A stretch of 64,000 nt of DNA from NCBI RefSeq assembly GCF_003086295.3, contig NC_092051.1, positions 76,013,772 to 76,077,771 on the forward strand, in the 5' to 3' direction. A program made the translations under genes and the position numbers. Positions within the stretch are counted from its first letter, which is position 1. Every line of letters begins with the position of its first letter. Positions 25,101 to 37,106 of this stretch are shown here, in pieces. The notes under the pieces are model-generated. The model saw only the letters and a list, made by a program, of their open reading frames with translations. It had not been told where the DNA came from and did no database searches. Source of the DNA: Arachis hypogaea. Its lineage: Eukaryota > Streptophyta > Magnoliopsida > Fabales > Fabaceae.

Positions 25101-26881
25101 TGATGTGTGAAAAACAATCCAACACAAAACTCACCGGCAAGTGTATCGGGTCGCATCAAGTAATAATCACTCACGTGAGTGAGGTCGATCCCACAGGGAT
25201 TGAAGGATTGAGCAATTTTAGTTAGGTGGTTGATTTAGTCAAGTGAACAAGAGTTGATTTGAGTGATTTGTATCCAACAGAAGCTAAATCGCATGGAATT
25301 TAAAAGGAGAGGGATAATTGACAAGAATTTAAAGTGCAGAAGAATTAAAAGAGCTGAATCTTAAAGTGCAAGTAATGTAAATTGCAGAAACTTGAATTGC
25401 AAGAAATATAAATAACTGAATCTTAAATTGCAAGAAATGTAAATGTCTTGAATAATAAAAGGATTTGGGAGTTGGGATTGCAGAAATTAAACAAGAAAAA
25501 GTAAAATGGCATTAAACAGAGAAGTAAAGGATGAATTAAATTGCAACAGATCTAAACAAGAGTAGAATAATTGCTTGAGAAGACAAACAGAAAGTAAAAT
25601 GTAGCTTAATTGTAATAACTAAAAGAAAGTTGAAGATCTCAGGGGTCAAGAGACTAGAAATCCAAGTCTAGATCTCACTGCCTTCCTTGATCCAACTCAA
25701 AGAACAATTGCAAACAAATTTAAAGTAAAAAACAGTAAAGAAACTTTGAATTCAAATCATTGAATTCTTGAATTATGCAGAGAAAGGAACACAAAGATCT
25801 CAAGGTGAGATTGAAACAGAATTTCCCCAATTCTCAACACCCAAGACTCAAGCAAAGTATGTAGAAAAGAAAACAAGAAAACCCAGAGGAAGAGAACTCA
25901 ATTCTCCTCCCAATTCTCTCAAATCCAAACTCTCAAAATTACAAGTGAAAATTCTAAAAGAAGAAAAAGGTTAAAGTAAAAGTCCCTCAGGTGCCCTCTA
26001 AATCAAACTAGCTTCTATTTATACCCTTCCTTCTAATGATCATTAAGCCTTGAATTTGGGCCCTTGGCCTTGATGGAATTGGATTGAAGATAGCCTCTGT
26101 TGATTGCCCTTCGTCTTGAGAAGAAACCTATTTGCATAATGGACTTTGGGATCATTCACGTTTGAGTCAACATTTGTGGCAAACGTTGACTCAAACGTCT
26201 TGTATTAGCATTATGCAGAATGAAGTTTTGCTGTCACTCACGTTTGAGTTCACGTTAGAGGTCAAACGTGAGCACAAATGTGATTCACTCCATGGTAATT
26301 TTCAGCCAACGTTTGACTTTATGTTTGAGGCAAACGTTGGCACAAACGTTAAGTCCTCCTAGGTGTATTATTGAGCCAACGTTTGACCTCACGTTTGAGG
26401 CAAACATTGGCCCAAACATTAGCTTCTCCTGAGTGTATTATTGAGCCAACGTTTGACCTCACGTTTGAGGTAAACGTTGGCGCAAACGTTGGCTTCCTCC
26501 AGGGTGGCTTTGCTGTTATCCACGTTTGAGTTCACGTTTGAGGCAAATGTTGACTCAAACGTGATCTTCTTAATGTTGCCTTCATTTCCATTCCTGCCAT
26601 CCCCTTTCTTCAACCTTCCTCCAAGCCTTTTGGTCACCTATCATCAATCAACAAATGCATCAAAGCTATGCTAAAATCATGAGACTTCTTCTCATCCTTG
26701 ACATATAAGCAATTATAGCACAAAACTCATGAAAATGCATCAATTTACTCATTGTTGATTGAATCTAAGTACACATGAATTTCTACCAAAATGGCTTACT
26801 TGTAACTCAAAAAAGTGTATAAAACCTACTAAAAACAAAGGAAAAAGACTAGTAAAACTAGGCTAAGATGCCTTGGCATCA
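25101..26881 (-). repeat. Element G LTR2 (shared middle LTR)
   Basis: TGATGTGTGA...CTTGGCATCA, 1781 bp. It serves as the 5' LTR of body 1 and the 3' LTR of body 2. TATA box in minus sense at 26016-26023. Confidence 0.9.
26155..26565. repeat. CCAACGTTTG array in LTR2 of G
   Basis: Three units of about 69 bp, as in LTR1, with point differences such as ACGTTTGACTTTATG in the first unit. Confidence 0.85.
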
Positions 26882-27908
26882 CAACACCAAACTTAAATCT
26901 TGCTTATCCCCAAGCAAGCATCAAACATAAGAGAGAATGACATGAAACAGAGAAGTGTGCATATCCTTATTGAGCATATAGTTGAATTCAGTCCATGGGA
27001 TTTTTATGCAGACAATGGTGGTTCATTTATTGTTTGCTGTTACATAAGAGATGTTTCCTTAAAGTTTTTCTAAGTTTGCTGCTATAAGGCTTTAGTTTTT
27101 CTTGTTCCCTTGCTAACTTTTCCTTCTTTATTTTTCTCATAGAGCTTATTATTCTTTGAAGGCTTGGTGGCAAATGTTACAGCAGCCTTTGGCTTAATTT
27201 TGCTCAATATTTCGTCACCACAGACACATGGCTCACCCTTTTCTTCCTAGGATCATTGATGCCCAGCATCTCTTTGGATAACTAAATGTTTTGTGGCTAG
27301 GTTGCTCTTTATTGTGGACTTTCAGTTGGCAATCCAAATCAGTTGATCTAAGTGGCCAAGTTTTGAAATACTCCTCAGATTTTACTTGTCCAAGCATATC
27401 CTAGTACAAAAACACCACAGGCATGTGTCCTAGGGTCCAAGCTATTGGTGCCTAGCCTTATCATTTGTTTTCTTTGCTACTCTTGACTTTTTCTCTTTCT
27501 TTTTCTTTCTGTTTTGTTTCATTTTCAAGAGATTTTTAATGATACAAGCGTTTACAACAGCAAACTAGTTCATTTCTTCAAAGAAAATATCATTATGCAG
27601 CATTTATTTTATGAGCCATGCATTAAATCAACAAATACCACCACTAACTTTTATTCTAACTTATGCAACATTGGATATTTACTTATTAATTCAGACATTT
27701 CTCTTTTATTGAATTAAAACGGCACAGGGGACAAAGCATGCATTTAGTAATGGTGAAAGTTTATAAACACAAGAACACACTTAGGCTAGCCTACTTATTG
27801 CAAAGTTAAACAGACAGGATGCAAAAACTATTAAAGTAAAATGACTATCAAATAAACAAGCATGCTCTTTCTTTATTGAATGTGATAAGCAAAGAGCAAT
27901 TCCACCTT
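26882..27908 (-). other. 3' UTR of G body 2
   Basis: Noncoding. The PPT-position word is at 26884-26895. A perfect 7-bp hairpin CTTGCTT-ATCCCC-AAGCAAG is at 26899-26918. The conserved 3' UTR block is near 27385-27456. Confidence 0.75.
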
Positions 27909-29395
27909 TCATTTGTCTTTCTTTTTCTTCTCACTTGCTTGTTTACTGGTTTCTCCCTTGCTTTTGCCTGTTAGCTTTTGCCAGAATCCACCTTTCTTCA
28001 TTGTCTCTTTTACTCTGTCTTCAAGGAGTAATGCTTTGTCTACTTCTCTTTCACTCCTCCCCTTGAAGTATTCATCATAAGTTGGAAATACTGGTTCCAT
28101 ATTGTGTAGATGATCCGCAATGTAGCTCAACTTTATTTGGCCATTTATATTATAGTCAGCTTCAACTCCATATCTTGCATCTTGAAGGGTTGTGAATTCC
28201 TTGAAAGCTCTCATATTCTCAGCTTGGAGTTGGGTCAATTGGTTAAATAATTCATGAAATTGGAAAGCTTGTTCCTGTTGCATTACTAAGGATCTTGACT
28301 CATAATCCCTTTGTTGACTTATCATCCTCAACTGAAGCTCCTCTTGTCTTTGTTGAGACCTCGTGTACTGTGAATGGAATTCTTCCTACTTCTCTTGAAT
28401 CCCCATGTGCTGTTGTGACAACCTTTCAATTGCCTCTTGCATCTGAACCATGTGCATATTGTTCTGTGGTTGGAATTGTTGCTGTTCCTCCTGTTCTCCT
28501 TGTGGTTCTTCTTGTGGTTCTCCTCTTCTTCTCCCTTTTTGTGGCTTTTGACTCTGTTGTGCCTCTGTGACAATCATCATCCTCTCGAAGGTTACAGGTA
28601 GGCCTGGATTCAACCATGTTGGGTTTGCATCCTCCATTGGCACTTTGGCCTTCATACACAGCCGCATGATGGTACTTGGGTAGTGTAGCAAAGCTCCAGC
28701 CGAATTCTTTTCTGCAATCCTTTGAATATCACTTGCAATGATCTCGTGAACCTTCACTTCTCCTTTCACTATTATACAATATAACATGACAGCTCTTTTT
28801 TTGTTGACCTCTGAAGTGTTCACTGTGCCTAAGATTGATCTCTTTACTAGCTCATACCACCCTTTTGCTTTAGGGGTGATATCTCCTCTTCTCAAGTATT
28901 TGTACTTATTGTTGGCATCTCTTACCCAATCTGTGTTTACTACACAGATTTCACTACCAATTTCATCATAGTTTGGGTCTTCACTTATTCTTTGGAGCAT
29001 TTGAACTGGACTGTTCGTAGGCCTAAGACTTTCATGATAGCATTTGAACTGAAATCCACTTCCGTTTCCCGTACATAGCTCGTGTAAGTTGGAGCTGTAT
29101 TCATATCAAGCCTTGGGGTATTAGCATAGAATTCCCTTATGATGTTTGCATTGATCTTAGTGATTGGTGAGGTGAGCTCTTCCCATCTCCTCTTTTTAAT
29201 CTTGGCTTTCATTTCCTGGCATCCTTCATCTTGTAATAGAATTGGGACTTCCGGATATATCTTTTTATCATTCATCCATTCCAGTTGAAGTTGGTGGTAC
29301 CATGATTTGAACTTCCTTCGATCATATTCGGGTTCACTTTCTTCAACCATGGGATCCTTTCCTCTTCTTCGTTTGGCCGTTGAAGAAGAAGCCAT
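27909..29395 (-). pseudogene. G body 2 ORF2, 'putative plant transposon protein', broken
   Basis: Starts MASSSTAKRRRGKDP at 29395. It is open to about 28985, where the sequence between VLGLRTV and QRISEDPNYDEI has been replaced by unrelated bases and the frame shifts. It is then open again to 28386, with a TAG before the coiled coil, and open to the natural stop at 27909 (...GFWQKLTGKSKGETSKQ). The domain order matches body 1 and H. Body 2 keeps the Gln codon that is a stop in body 1, and keeps the C-terminus that body 1 lost. Confidence 0.8.
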
Positions 29396-30398
29396 GCTCC
29401 CTTGAGTGGTTGGTAGCGCTGAGGTTAAGAGTTGATGGGGAAGATTTGGATAATGTGATGCACTCTTGGAAGAAAAGTGTTTAATGTGCACGTGAACAAA
29501 GGTGTTTCTTGCACAAGGTACGATTTATCACATGGCTACACATGGCTCAAGTGAGGCTTTTTATGGTCACTTTTATGAAAGATGGATGGTTAGAATTCAT
29601 AGGGACAATTTATAAATCAATGGTGTGCATGCAAAGTTGAATGAGGACAAAATTTTGCCTCTTCATGAAGTGCATCTCTTCGGTCATCAAAGTATTTTTC
29701 CAGGGTTGTACAGATTCTCCCTTCAAGCCATGTGATCCACTTTTGTCCTTATGCTAACTTACCTTTCTTTGTCTTGTCCCCTCCATTGAATAGTTCTCTG
29801 ACTACCTAACAATCACAACAAGACAAGCATTATCAAACTGCAACAAGAGAACCTTTCATATCTAGAACTATAGATTGACTATCATTCCTTATGCTTATTT
29901 AACCGTGACTTCCTTTTGTATATTTTTGGAGGACACCAAACTTAATGTTTGGTTGTATAGTCCATAATGATGCTTCCTCCAACTATTGCCTTTTAAAATT
30001 TCAATGTCACTTTCGGTTAAATCTTCATAAGAGGTACTTTATTTTTCTTCTTTTTTTTTAAATATATATATTGTTGTACTTTCATGAGATTCAAAACTCA
30101 AAAGATTCTTGACTTTCATGGCTTGTTCTTGAAATATGTACCACACCATGTTGAACATATGTCATAGTGTGCTGGTGGGCACACCAAACTTAGAACTCGA
30201 TCATATGCCCTCCAATGCCATGAACATTTGCCAATTTTGTCTAGAAAGAATTGAATTCAAGTTAGTGCAACAATTATTATTCATATTGAAACATTAAAGA
30301 CAAGAAAACTAAATCATGGGCTGCCTCCCATGGAGCGCTTGTTTATTGTCACTAGCTTGACATTGGCCCCCATTAGGGTGGTTGACGACTGTAGTATC
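29396..30398 (-). other. G body 2 spacer between ORF2 and gag-pro
   Basis: No gene. PPT-like words lie at 29933-29944 and 30181-30192. The first lies in a hairpin CCAAAC-TTAAT-GTTTGG (29936-29952). The second is next to GTGTGC-TGGTGG-GCACAC. Confidence 0.65.
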
Positions 30399-33235
30399 TC
30401 AGCTTGTCCCCCTCACTGTGAGCTTCTTTTTTGTTCCTTGATGCTCAATTTCAGCATGCTCAAGTGAGAGTATTTTGCAAATTATGTAGTAGTCATTGGC
30501 TTGTTGGCTTGTTCCTAACTGTTGATAGATCAACTGTACTTCATCACCCTTGGAGAACCCCTTTTGAGTCTTTTTCCTGATTTTCTTTCTTCTTTTTATT
30601 AATCCTTCTTCTTTGATAGTGGACTTTGTTTTGGGATTCTCCTTCTTAGTGGTCAACACTTCAATTTCTTCTTGAGTTCCTTCATCACTCTGCATTGTCT
30701 CATTCTCTTTTCTTCTTGCTATGCTGTCTGTTTCTTTCTTTGGAAGGTGATTACTGGTTGTCTTGTTGATTCCTTCCTTCCATTGCAAGTCTTCCTTGTC
30801 AGTTTCCATGCAATTCTTCTTTTAATCAATGAGTTGTGTTTCTGGAAATACATTCAGAGTGATGCTTTCATCATGCATTCTGAGGGTCAGCTCTCCTTGC
30901 TCCATGTCTATAATGGCCCTAGCTGTGGCCAAGAATGGTCTTCCAAGTATGATGGAATCACCTTCATCCTCATCTAAGTCTAAGACCATAAAGTCTACAG
31001 GGAATATGAATTTGTCCACCTTAACTAGAAGGTTTTCAATCACACCCCTGGGATAGATCACTGACTTGTCCATTAATTCTAGAGACATTTGTATTGGCTT
31101 CACTTCCTCTATGCATAACTTTCTCACCAGAGAGGATGGCATCAGATTGATACTAACCCCTAAGTCACACATTGCCTTGTTCATGATCATACTGCCGATG
31201 GTACAATGTAGAAGGAAACTTCTGGGATCTTCAAGTTTGGGTGGAAGCCCTTTTTGAATTAATGCCCTGCATTCTTCAGTGAGCAGTATAGTTTCGTTCT
31301 CATGCCAACTCTTCTTCTTGTTAATAAGCTCTTCCAAGAACTTTGCATATAGAGGCATCTGCTCTAGTGCCTCAGCCAGTGGAATGTTTATCTCCAATTT
31401 CTTGAAAACTTCAAGAAATTTAGAGAAATGTTAGTCCTTAGTCTCCTTGTTAAACCTTTGGGGATATGACAATGGAGGTGTGAAGTTCACTCCCTTCCTA
31501 TGATCCTTGGTTGGTTCTTCCATTACTTGATCCTGCTTGCCTGTTATCACATCATTGTTGCTAGCTTCCTCTTTCTCTGTTGGCTCTTTGTTGCTTTCCT
31601 TAGGCTTTTTGGTTGCTTCTTTGTTGTCCACCAATGTCTTTCCACTCCTTAGCTGTATAGCTTTGCACTCCTCTTTTGGATTAGGAATGATGTCGCTTGG
31701 TAATGAGCTTGATGGTCTCTCAATAGCAATTTGCTTGGAAAGCTGTCCAATCTGCCATTCCATATTTTTCATGGAAGCTTCCTGGTTCTTTGTTGTCACT
31801 TCTTGGTGCTTCATCATTTTCTCCATTAAGAGCTCCAAATTGGTGATCCTCTGAGATTCTTGTGAGATTGGTTGGTTGTGGGGTGTTGAGGGTTGATGGT
31901 AAGTGTTTTGGTTGGTGATTTGATTATTGGATGGATGATGGATAGAGTTGGGGTAAGTGTTATGGGGTTTTCTGTATGTAGTTTGGTTATTATTCTGCTG
32001 GTTATTGTGGTTTGTATTTTTCCAACTTTTTTGGGTTGAATTCCTTTGCCATGGCTGTTGAGTCTGAGTGTCATTGTCTCCCCATTTGAGGTTGGGGTTG
32101 TTCTTCCAAGATGGGTTATAAGTGTCACCATAAACCTCATTATGTCCAGAGCCTTGATTGTGCATGTAATTCACTTGTTCTTGTTGTTGATCTTCACAAG
32201 CTTCTTCACCTTGCCCCCATGTGGTTGATGGCTGACTTGTATTTACTGCTACAACTTGGAGGCTATCAATCCTCTTGGCCATTTCCTCAAATTGATGCTG
32301 AATTTGCTGCTGCATCATTTTGTTTTGAGCTAGGATTGAGTCCACTCCTTCCAACTCCATCACTCCTTTCCTTTGTGATGGTTGGCGTTGCCTTTGGTGA
32401 GCAAAGAAATATTGGTTGTTAGCCACCATATCAATGAGATTTTGGGCCTCCTCTGCAGTCTTCATCAATTGTTAGAGCCCCCTGCTGAGTGATCCAGAGC
32501 CTCCTGAGATTTCAATGTCAAGCCTTGATAAAAATTCTACAATATGTCCCATTCATTGAACATTTCAGGAGGGCACTTCCTGATTAGAGCCTCGTGTCTC
32601 TCCCATGCCTCATAGATGGCTTTAGTATCCATCTGTGTGAATGTTTGTACTTCAATCTTCAACCTAATAAGCCTCTGAGGTGGGTAAAATTTGGCAAAGA
32701 ACTTGCTCACTAGATCTTCCCAATTGTTGATGCTATCTCTTGGGAATGACTCCAACCATTGAGTAGCTTTGTCTCTGAGGGAAAATGGAAATAACAGCAA
32801 CTTGTAAATGTCAGGATGTACACCATTGGTTTTGACAGTATCACAAATCCTCAGAAAGGTGGATAAGTGTTGGTTTGGGTCTTCAAGTGGTCCTCCTCCA
32901 TAGGAGCAGTTATTTTGAACCAAGGTGATGAGCTGTGGCTTCAGTTCAAAGTTGTTTGCATTAACATTTGGGGTAAGAATGCTACTCCCACAATGTCTAG
33001 GATTTACAAATGTATAGGAAGCCAAAAGTCTTCTCTGTGGTGGATTGTTGTTGTTGTTGGCTGCTTCTGCTGGTGGATTTGTTGGGTTTGTTGAGTGTTC
33101 ATCCATATCTTGGAATTCTTCTTCTGAATCCTCTTCTCCAACAATGCCTTTCCCTCTTTCTGCTCTTCTTAATCTCTTGAGGGTTCTTTTGTCTTGTTCA
33201 CAAAACGAGGGTATAGCTCCCCTTGTCCCTGACAT
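30399..33235 (-). pseudogene. G body 2 gag-protease with integrase-like tail, broken
   Basis: Starts MSGTRGAIPSF at 33235. Gag is open to 32537, and a frame break lies near 32470-32536. The frame is then open from 32468 to 31431 through the Q/N-rich tract without a stop, and on to DHRKGVNFTPPLSYPQRFNKE. The protease part follows (31397-30822: CDLGVSINLMP, where Ala of DLGA is Val, then ILGRPFLATARAIID). After a stop it runs to 30399 with the integrase-like tail KGDEVQLIYQQLG...SLEHAEIEH and LTVRG. There is no RT, RNase H or integrase core. Confidence 0.8.
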
Positions 33236-33416
33236 ACAAACGATACATAAAAATCACACAAAACCAGAAAACCAGTAACACTTCAATCTATTGCTAGAGT
33301 GAAGTTTTGGTTAGCTTAGGCAAAAATTCAAACAGTTTATGTGTTAGCTGAAAACAAAAGAAAAAAAATGCTTAATCTAGATCACCACCTAACTTAATCA
33401 TTGTCAACCTAATCAA

Positions 33417-33434
33417 TCCCCAGCAACGGCGCCA
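33417..33434 (-). other. Primer binding site of G body 2
   Basis: Plus-strand TCCCCAGCAACGGCGCCA, which is the tRNA-Asp 3' end with one G-to-A change. It lies six bases from LTR3. The sequence from 33236 to here is noncoding leader. Confidence 0.85.
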
Positions 33435-33440
33435 AAAAAT

Positions 33441-35290
33441 TGATGTGTGAAAAATGATCCAACACAAAACTCACTGGCAAGTGTACCGGGTTGCATCAAG
33501 TAATAATAACTCACGTGAGTGAGGTCGATCCACAGGGATTGAAGGATTGAGCAATTTTAGTTAGGTGGTTGATTTAGTCAAGCGAACAAGAGTTGATTTG
33601 AGTGATTTGTATCCAACAGAAGCTAAATTGCATGGAATTTAAAAGGAGAGGGATAATTAACAAGAATTTAAAGTGTAGAAGAATTAAAAGAGCTGAATCT
33701 TAAAGTGCAAGTAATGTAAATTACAGAAACTTGAATTGCAAGAAATTTAAATAACTGAAACTTAAATTGCAAGAAATATAAATGGCTTTAATAATAAAAG
33801 GATTTGGGAGTTGAGATTGCAGAAATTAAACAAGAAAAAGTAAAATGGCACTAAACAGAGAAGTAAAGGATGAATTAAATTGCAACAAATCTAAACAAGA
33901 GAAGAATAATTACTTGAGAAGACAAACAAAAAGTAAAATGTGGCTTAATTGTAATAACTAAAAGAAAGTTGAAGATCTCAGGGGTCAAGAGACTAGAAAT
34001 CCAAGTCTAGATCTCAGTGCCTTCCTTGATCCAACTCAAAGAATAATTGCAAACAAATTTAAAGTTCAAAACAGTAAAGAAACTTTGAACTCAAATCACT
34101 GAATTCTTGAATTATGCAGAGAAAGGAACACATATATCTCAAGGTGAGATTGAGACAGAATTTTCTCAATTCTCAACACCCAAGACTCAAGCAAAGTATG
34201 TAGAAAAGAAAACAAGAAAACCCAGAGGAAGAGAACTCAATTCTCCTCCCAATTCTCTCATATCCAAATTCTCAAAATTACAAGTGAAAATTCTAAAAGA
34301 AGAAAAAGGTTAAAGTAAAAGTCCCCCAGGTGCCCTCTAAATCAAACTAGCTTCTATTTATACCCTTCCTTCTAATGATCATTAAGCCTTAAATTTGGGC
34401 CCTTGGCCTTTATGGAATTGGATTGAAGATAGCCTCTATTGATTGCCCTTGGTCTTGAGAAGAAACCCATTTGTATAATGGACTTTGGGATCATTCACGT
34501 TTGAGTCAACGTTTGAGGCAAACGTTGACTCAAACGTCTTGTATTAGCATTATGCAGAATGGAGTTTTGCTGTCACTCACGTTTGAGTTCACGTTTGAGG
34601 TCAAACGTGAGCTCAAACGTGATTCTCTCTAGGGTAATTTTCTGCCAACGTTTGACCTCACATTTGAGGCAAACGTTGGCTCAAACGTTAAGTCCTCCTG
34701 GGTGTATTATTGAGCCAACGTTTGACCTCACGTTTGAGGTAAACATTGGCACAAACATTAGCTTCTCCTGGGTGTATTATTGAGCCAACGTTTGACCTCA
34801 CGTTTCAGGCAAACATTGGCACAAACGTTAGCTCCTCTTGAGTGTATTATTGAGCCAATGTTTGATCTCATGTTTGAGGCAAACGTTGGCACAAACGTTG
34901 GCTTCCTCCAGGGTGGCTTTGCTGTTATCCACGTTTGAGTTCACGTTTGAGGCAAACGTTGACTCAAACGTAATCTTCTTAATGTTACCTTCGTTTCCAT
35001 TCCTGCCATCCCCTTTCTTCAGCCTTCCTCCAAGCCTTTTGGTCACCTATCATCAATCAACAAATGCATCAAAGCTATGCTAAAATTATGAGACTTCTTC
35101 TCATCCTTGACATATAAGTAATTATAGCACAAAACTCATGAAAATTCATCAATTTACTCATGGTTGATTGAATCCAAGTACAAATGAATTTCTACCAAAA
35201 TGGCTTACTTGTAACTCAAGAAAGTGTATAAAACATATTAAAAACAAAGGAAAAAGACTAGTAAAACTTGGCTAAGATCCCTTGGCCTCA
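33441..35290 (-). repeat. Element G LTR3 (right, 5' LTR of body 2)
   Basis: TGATGTGTGA...CTTGGCCTCA, 1850 bp. The last bases carry one change (CATCA to CCTCA). TATA box in minus sense at 34355-34362. The array has one unit more than in LTR1 and LTR2, which accounts for most of the extra length. Confidence 0.9.
34495..34975. repeat. CCAACGTTTG array in LTR3 of G
   Basis: Four units of about 69 bp, against three in the sister LTRs, flanked by CACGTTTGAGT words. Confidence 0.85.
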
Positions 35291-35916
35291 ACCTCCATCC
35301 CATTATTCTAGGGAGACCATTTCTAGCCACTGCTAGAGCGCTGATAGATGTAGAACAAGGAGAGTTAATCCTGAGAATACTTGATGAACACCTCACTTTC
35401 CATGTTTTCAAACCTACACCTGAGTTTGAGCCAGAACCCAAAGAGCCAAAGGATGATCACAGTAACATGTGCACAAAGGAAAGCAACAGTGAATCAGCAG
35501 CTGAACTACTGAAACACTCCTTGGTGAACAAGCAAGAATTTCAAGAGATACAGCAACCAAGAGAACTCAAGAAAGAACTGAAGCCACAAGAATTGGGAAG
35601 AGCAGCTAACGAGGAACTCCTTGACACGATGAACAATGGAGCATTACTGGAAGGAGAAGAAAGAGTTGTGAATAAATTACCAAGGGGATGGAGAAATAAG
35701 AAAATTCCTACAGAAGATCTTTTCCCTGGAAAGAACGTGACATCAGCCCACCATCCATTAATCTCAACACAGCTTTCGACACTTCCATCTCAGTTACCCC
35801 AAGTGTTCACAGTCAAAAAGGTTCTTTCCTTGGAACATGTAGAAATCCTCAAGGAATCAAGTGGAGAAAGCTTCACTGTGAGTGGAGAAGATATGAGGCA
35901 TTACAATATGCCCTAA
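35291..35916 (+). pseudogene. Element F gag-protease, 3' part
   Basis: Continues the protease frame interrupted at 16750. After the second copy of ACCTC comes ILGRPFLATARALIDVEQGEL, the second conserved protease block. A charged linker and a tail of the type GWRNKKIPTEDLFPG...FTVKKVLSLEHVEIL...FTVSGEDMRHYNMP follow, with a stop at 35914-35916. The tail matches the end of the G and H proteins and looks like the C-terminal strand region of an Athila integrase, joined directly to the protease. RT, RNase H and integrase core are absent, as in G and H, so their loss is older than these insertions. Confidence 0.75.
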
Positions 35917-37106
35917 TAGTAAACCAACCGTCAAGCTAATGACGCTAAAGAAGCGCTCTATGGGAGGCAGCCTATGATCTAGTTTCCTTGTTTTTAATGC
36001 TTCAGTACGAATAATAACTGTTGCTCTAACATAAATTCAAGCTCTCATGAACAAAATTGACAACTATCCATGACATTGTGAAGTATATGATCCAATTCTA
36101 AGTTTGGTGTGCCTACAGGCACACTAAGATACCTCAAAAAAAATGATGATGATCATATTGCCATTTTGACATGTGTTTCTTGGAATATATATCCAAACAT
36201 TAAGTTTGGTGTTCTATATATTGCAAGAACAAGTCATGAGAGTCAAAGTTCTTTTGAGTCTTGAAAGTCATAAAATTGCAACCATGTTTATAATTTTTAG
36301 TTCATGTTTAGAAATAGAAAAATAAAGTGTTTCTCATGATGGTTTAACCAAAAGTGACACTAATCCCATTGAGATTTCAATGACAATACTTGGAGGAAGT
36401 AACACTTTGAACCATATAGCCAAACACTAAGTTTGGTGTCCTCCAAGACTATATAAGAGCACAAAAGGAGTCACGGATGGATGAACAATCATGAAGAATA
36501 CTAGTCAAAGTTTTAGTTTTAAATTTAAGTATTACTTGCCATGTATTTACCGCCACCTATTCTAATTCTTTTCTTTGTTTTGACATGATGGATAGGTATG
36601 CAGAAGAATAGCTTGATGAAAGGGACAAGACAATAAATGGTAAGGCTAGCATGAAGACAAAAGTATATCACATGGCTTGGAAGGTCGCTTCGTAAGGATA
36701 AAAATCAGCACATCCTTGGAAGAAGCCCATAGAAGACCGACCCCACATGTCTAATGAAGAGGCAACTTTTGTCCTCATTCATCTTTACATGCAAACCATT
36801 CATTCTGAACTTTTCAAAGAACATCCTGACCATCCAATCTTTATTAAAGTTGCTATAAATAGCTTCATCTTAACCAACACTCCGGACCAAAGTGTTACAC
36901 TTCGTGTACTCTAAAAAAAAATCAGCTCTTGTATTCTCTAGAACCAAGACTCAACAACCGTGTTCTTTGTGCAACAAAGCATCTTTGATCACTTGCTTCC
37001 ATAATACCACCTTGCCTTCAAAACACTTTTTCACCGAGAGTGCATCACACTAGCCATCCCTCTTCATAAACCTTTAACCTCTATTCGGGTAATTACCAAG
37101 GAAAGT
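35917..37106 (+). other. Element F spacer between gag-pro and ORF2
   Basis: No gene. It holds three PPT-like words TAAGTTTGGTGT at 36099-36110, 36201-36212 and 36428-36439. The second and third lie in hairpins CCAAAC-N5-GTTTGG (36193-36209 and 36420-36436). The first is followed by GTGTGCCT-AC-AGGCACAC. A TATAAATAG lies near 36856 and may be a promoter for ORF2 or chance. Confidence 0.65.

Larger units (their letters stand above)
16751..35290 (-). mobile_element. Element G: three LTRs and two bodies in tandem
   Basis: The order on plus is LTR1 16751-18505, body 1 18506-25100, LTR2 25101-26881, body 2 26882-33440, LTR3 33441-35290. All parts are in the same minus orientation. Perfect duplication ACCTC flanks the outermost LTRs (16746-16750 and 35291-35295), and none is expected or seen at LTR2. 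The F protease frame continues across the whole block. The bodies are close copies, each with gag-pro and ORF2, and no RT. Unequal recombination between LTRs of sister or homologous copies, or insertion of a tandem cDNA, would both give this structure. Confidence 0.9.
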
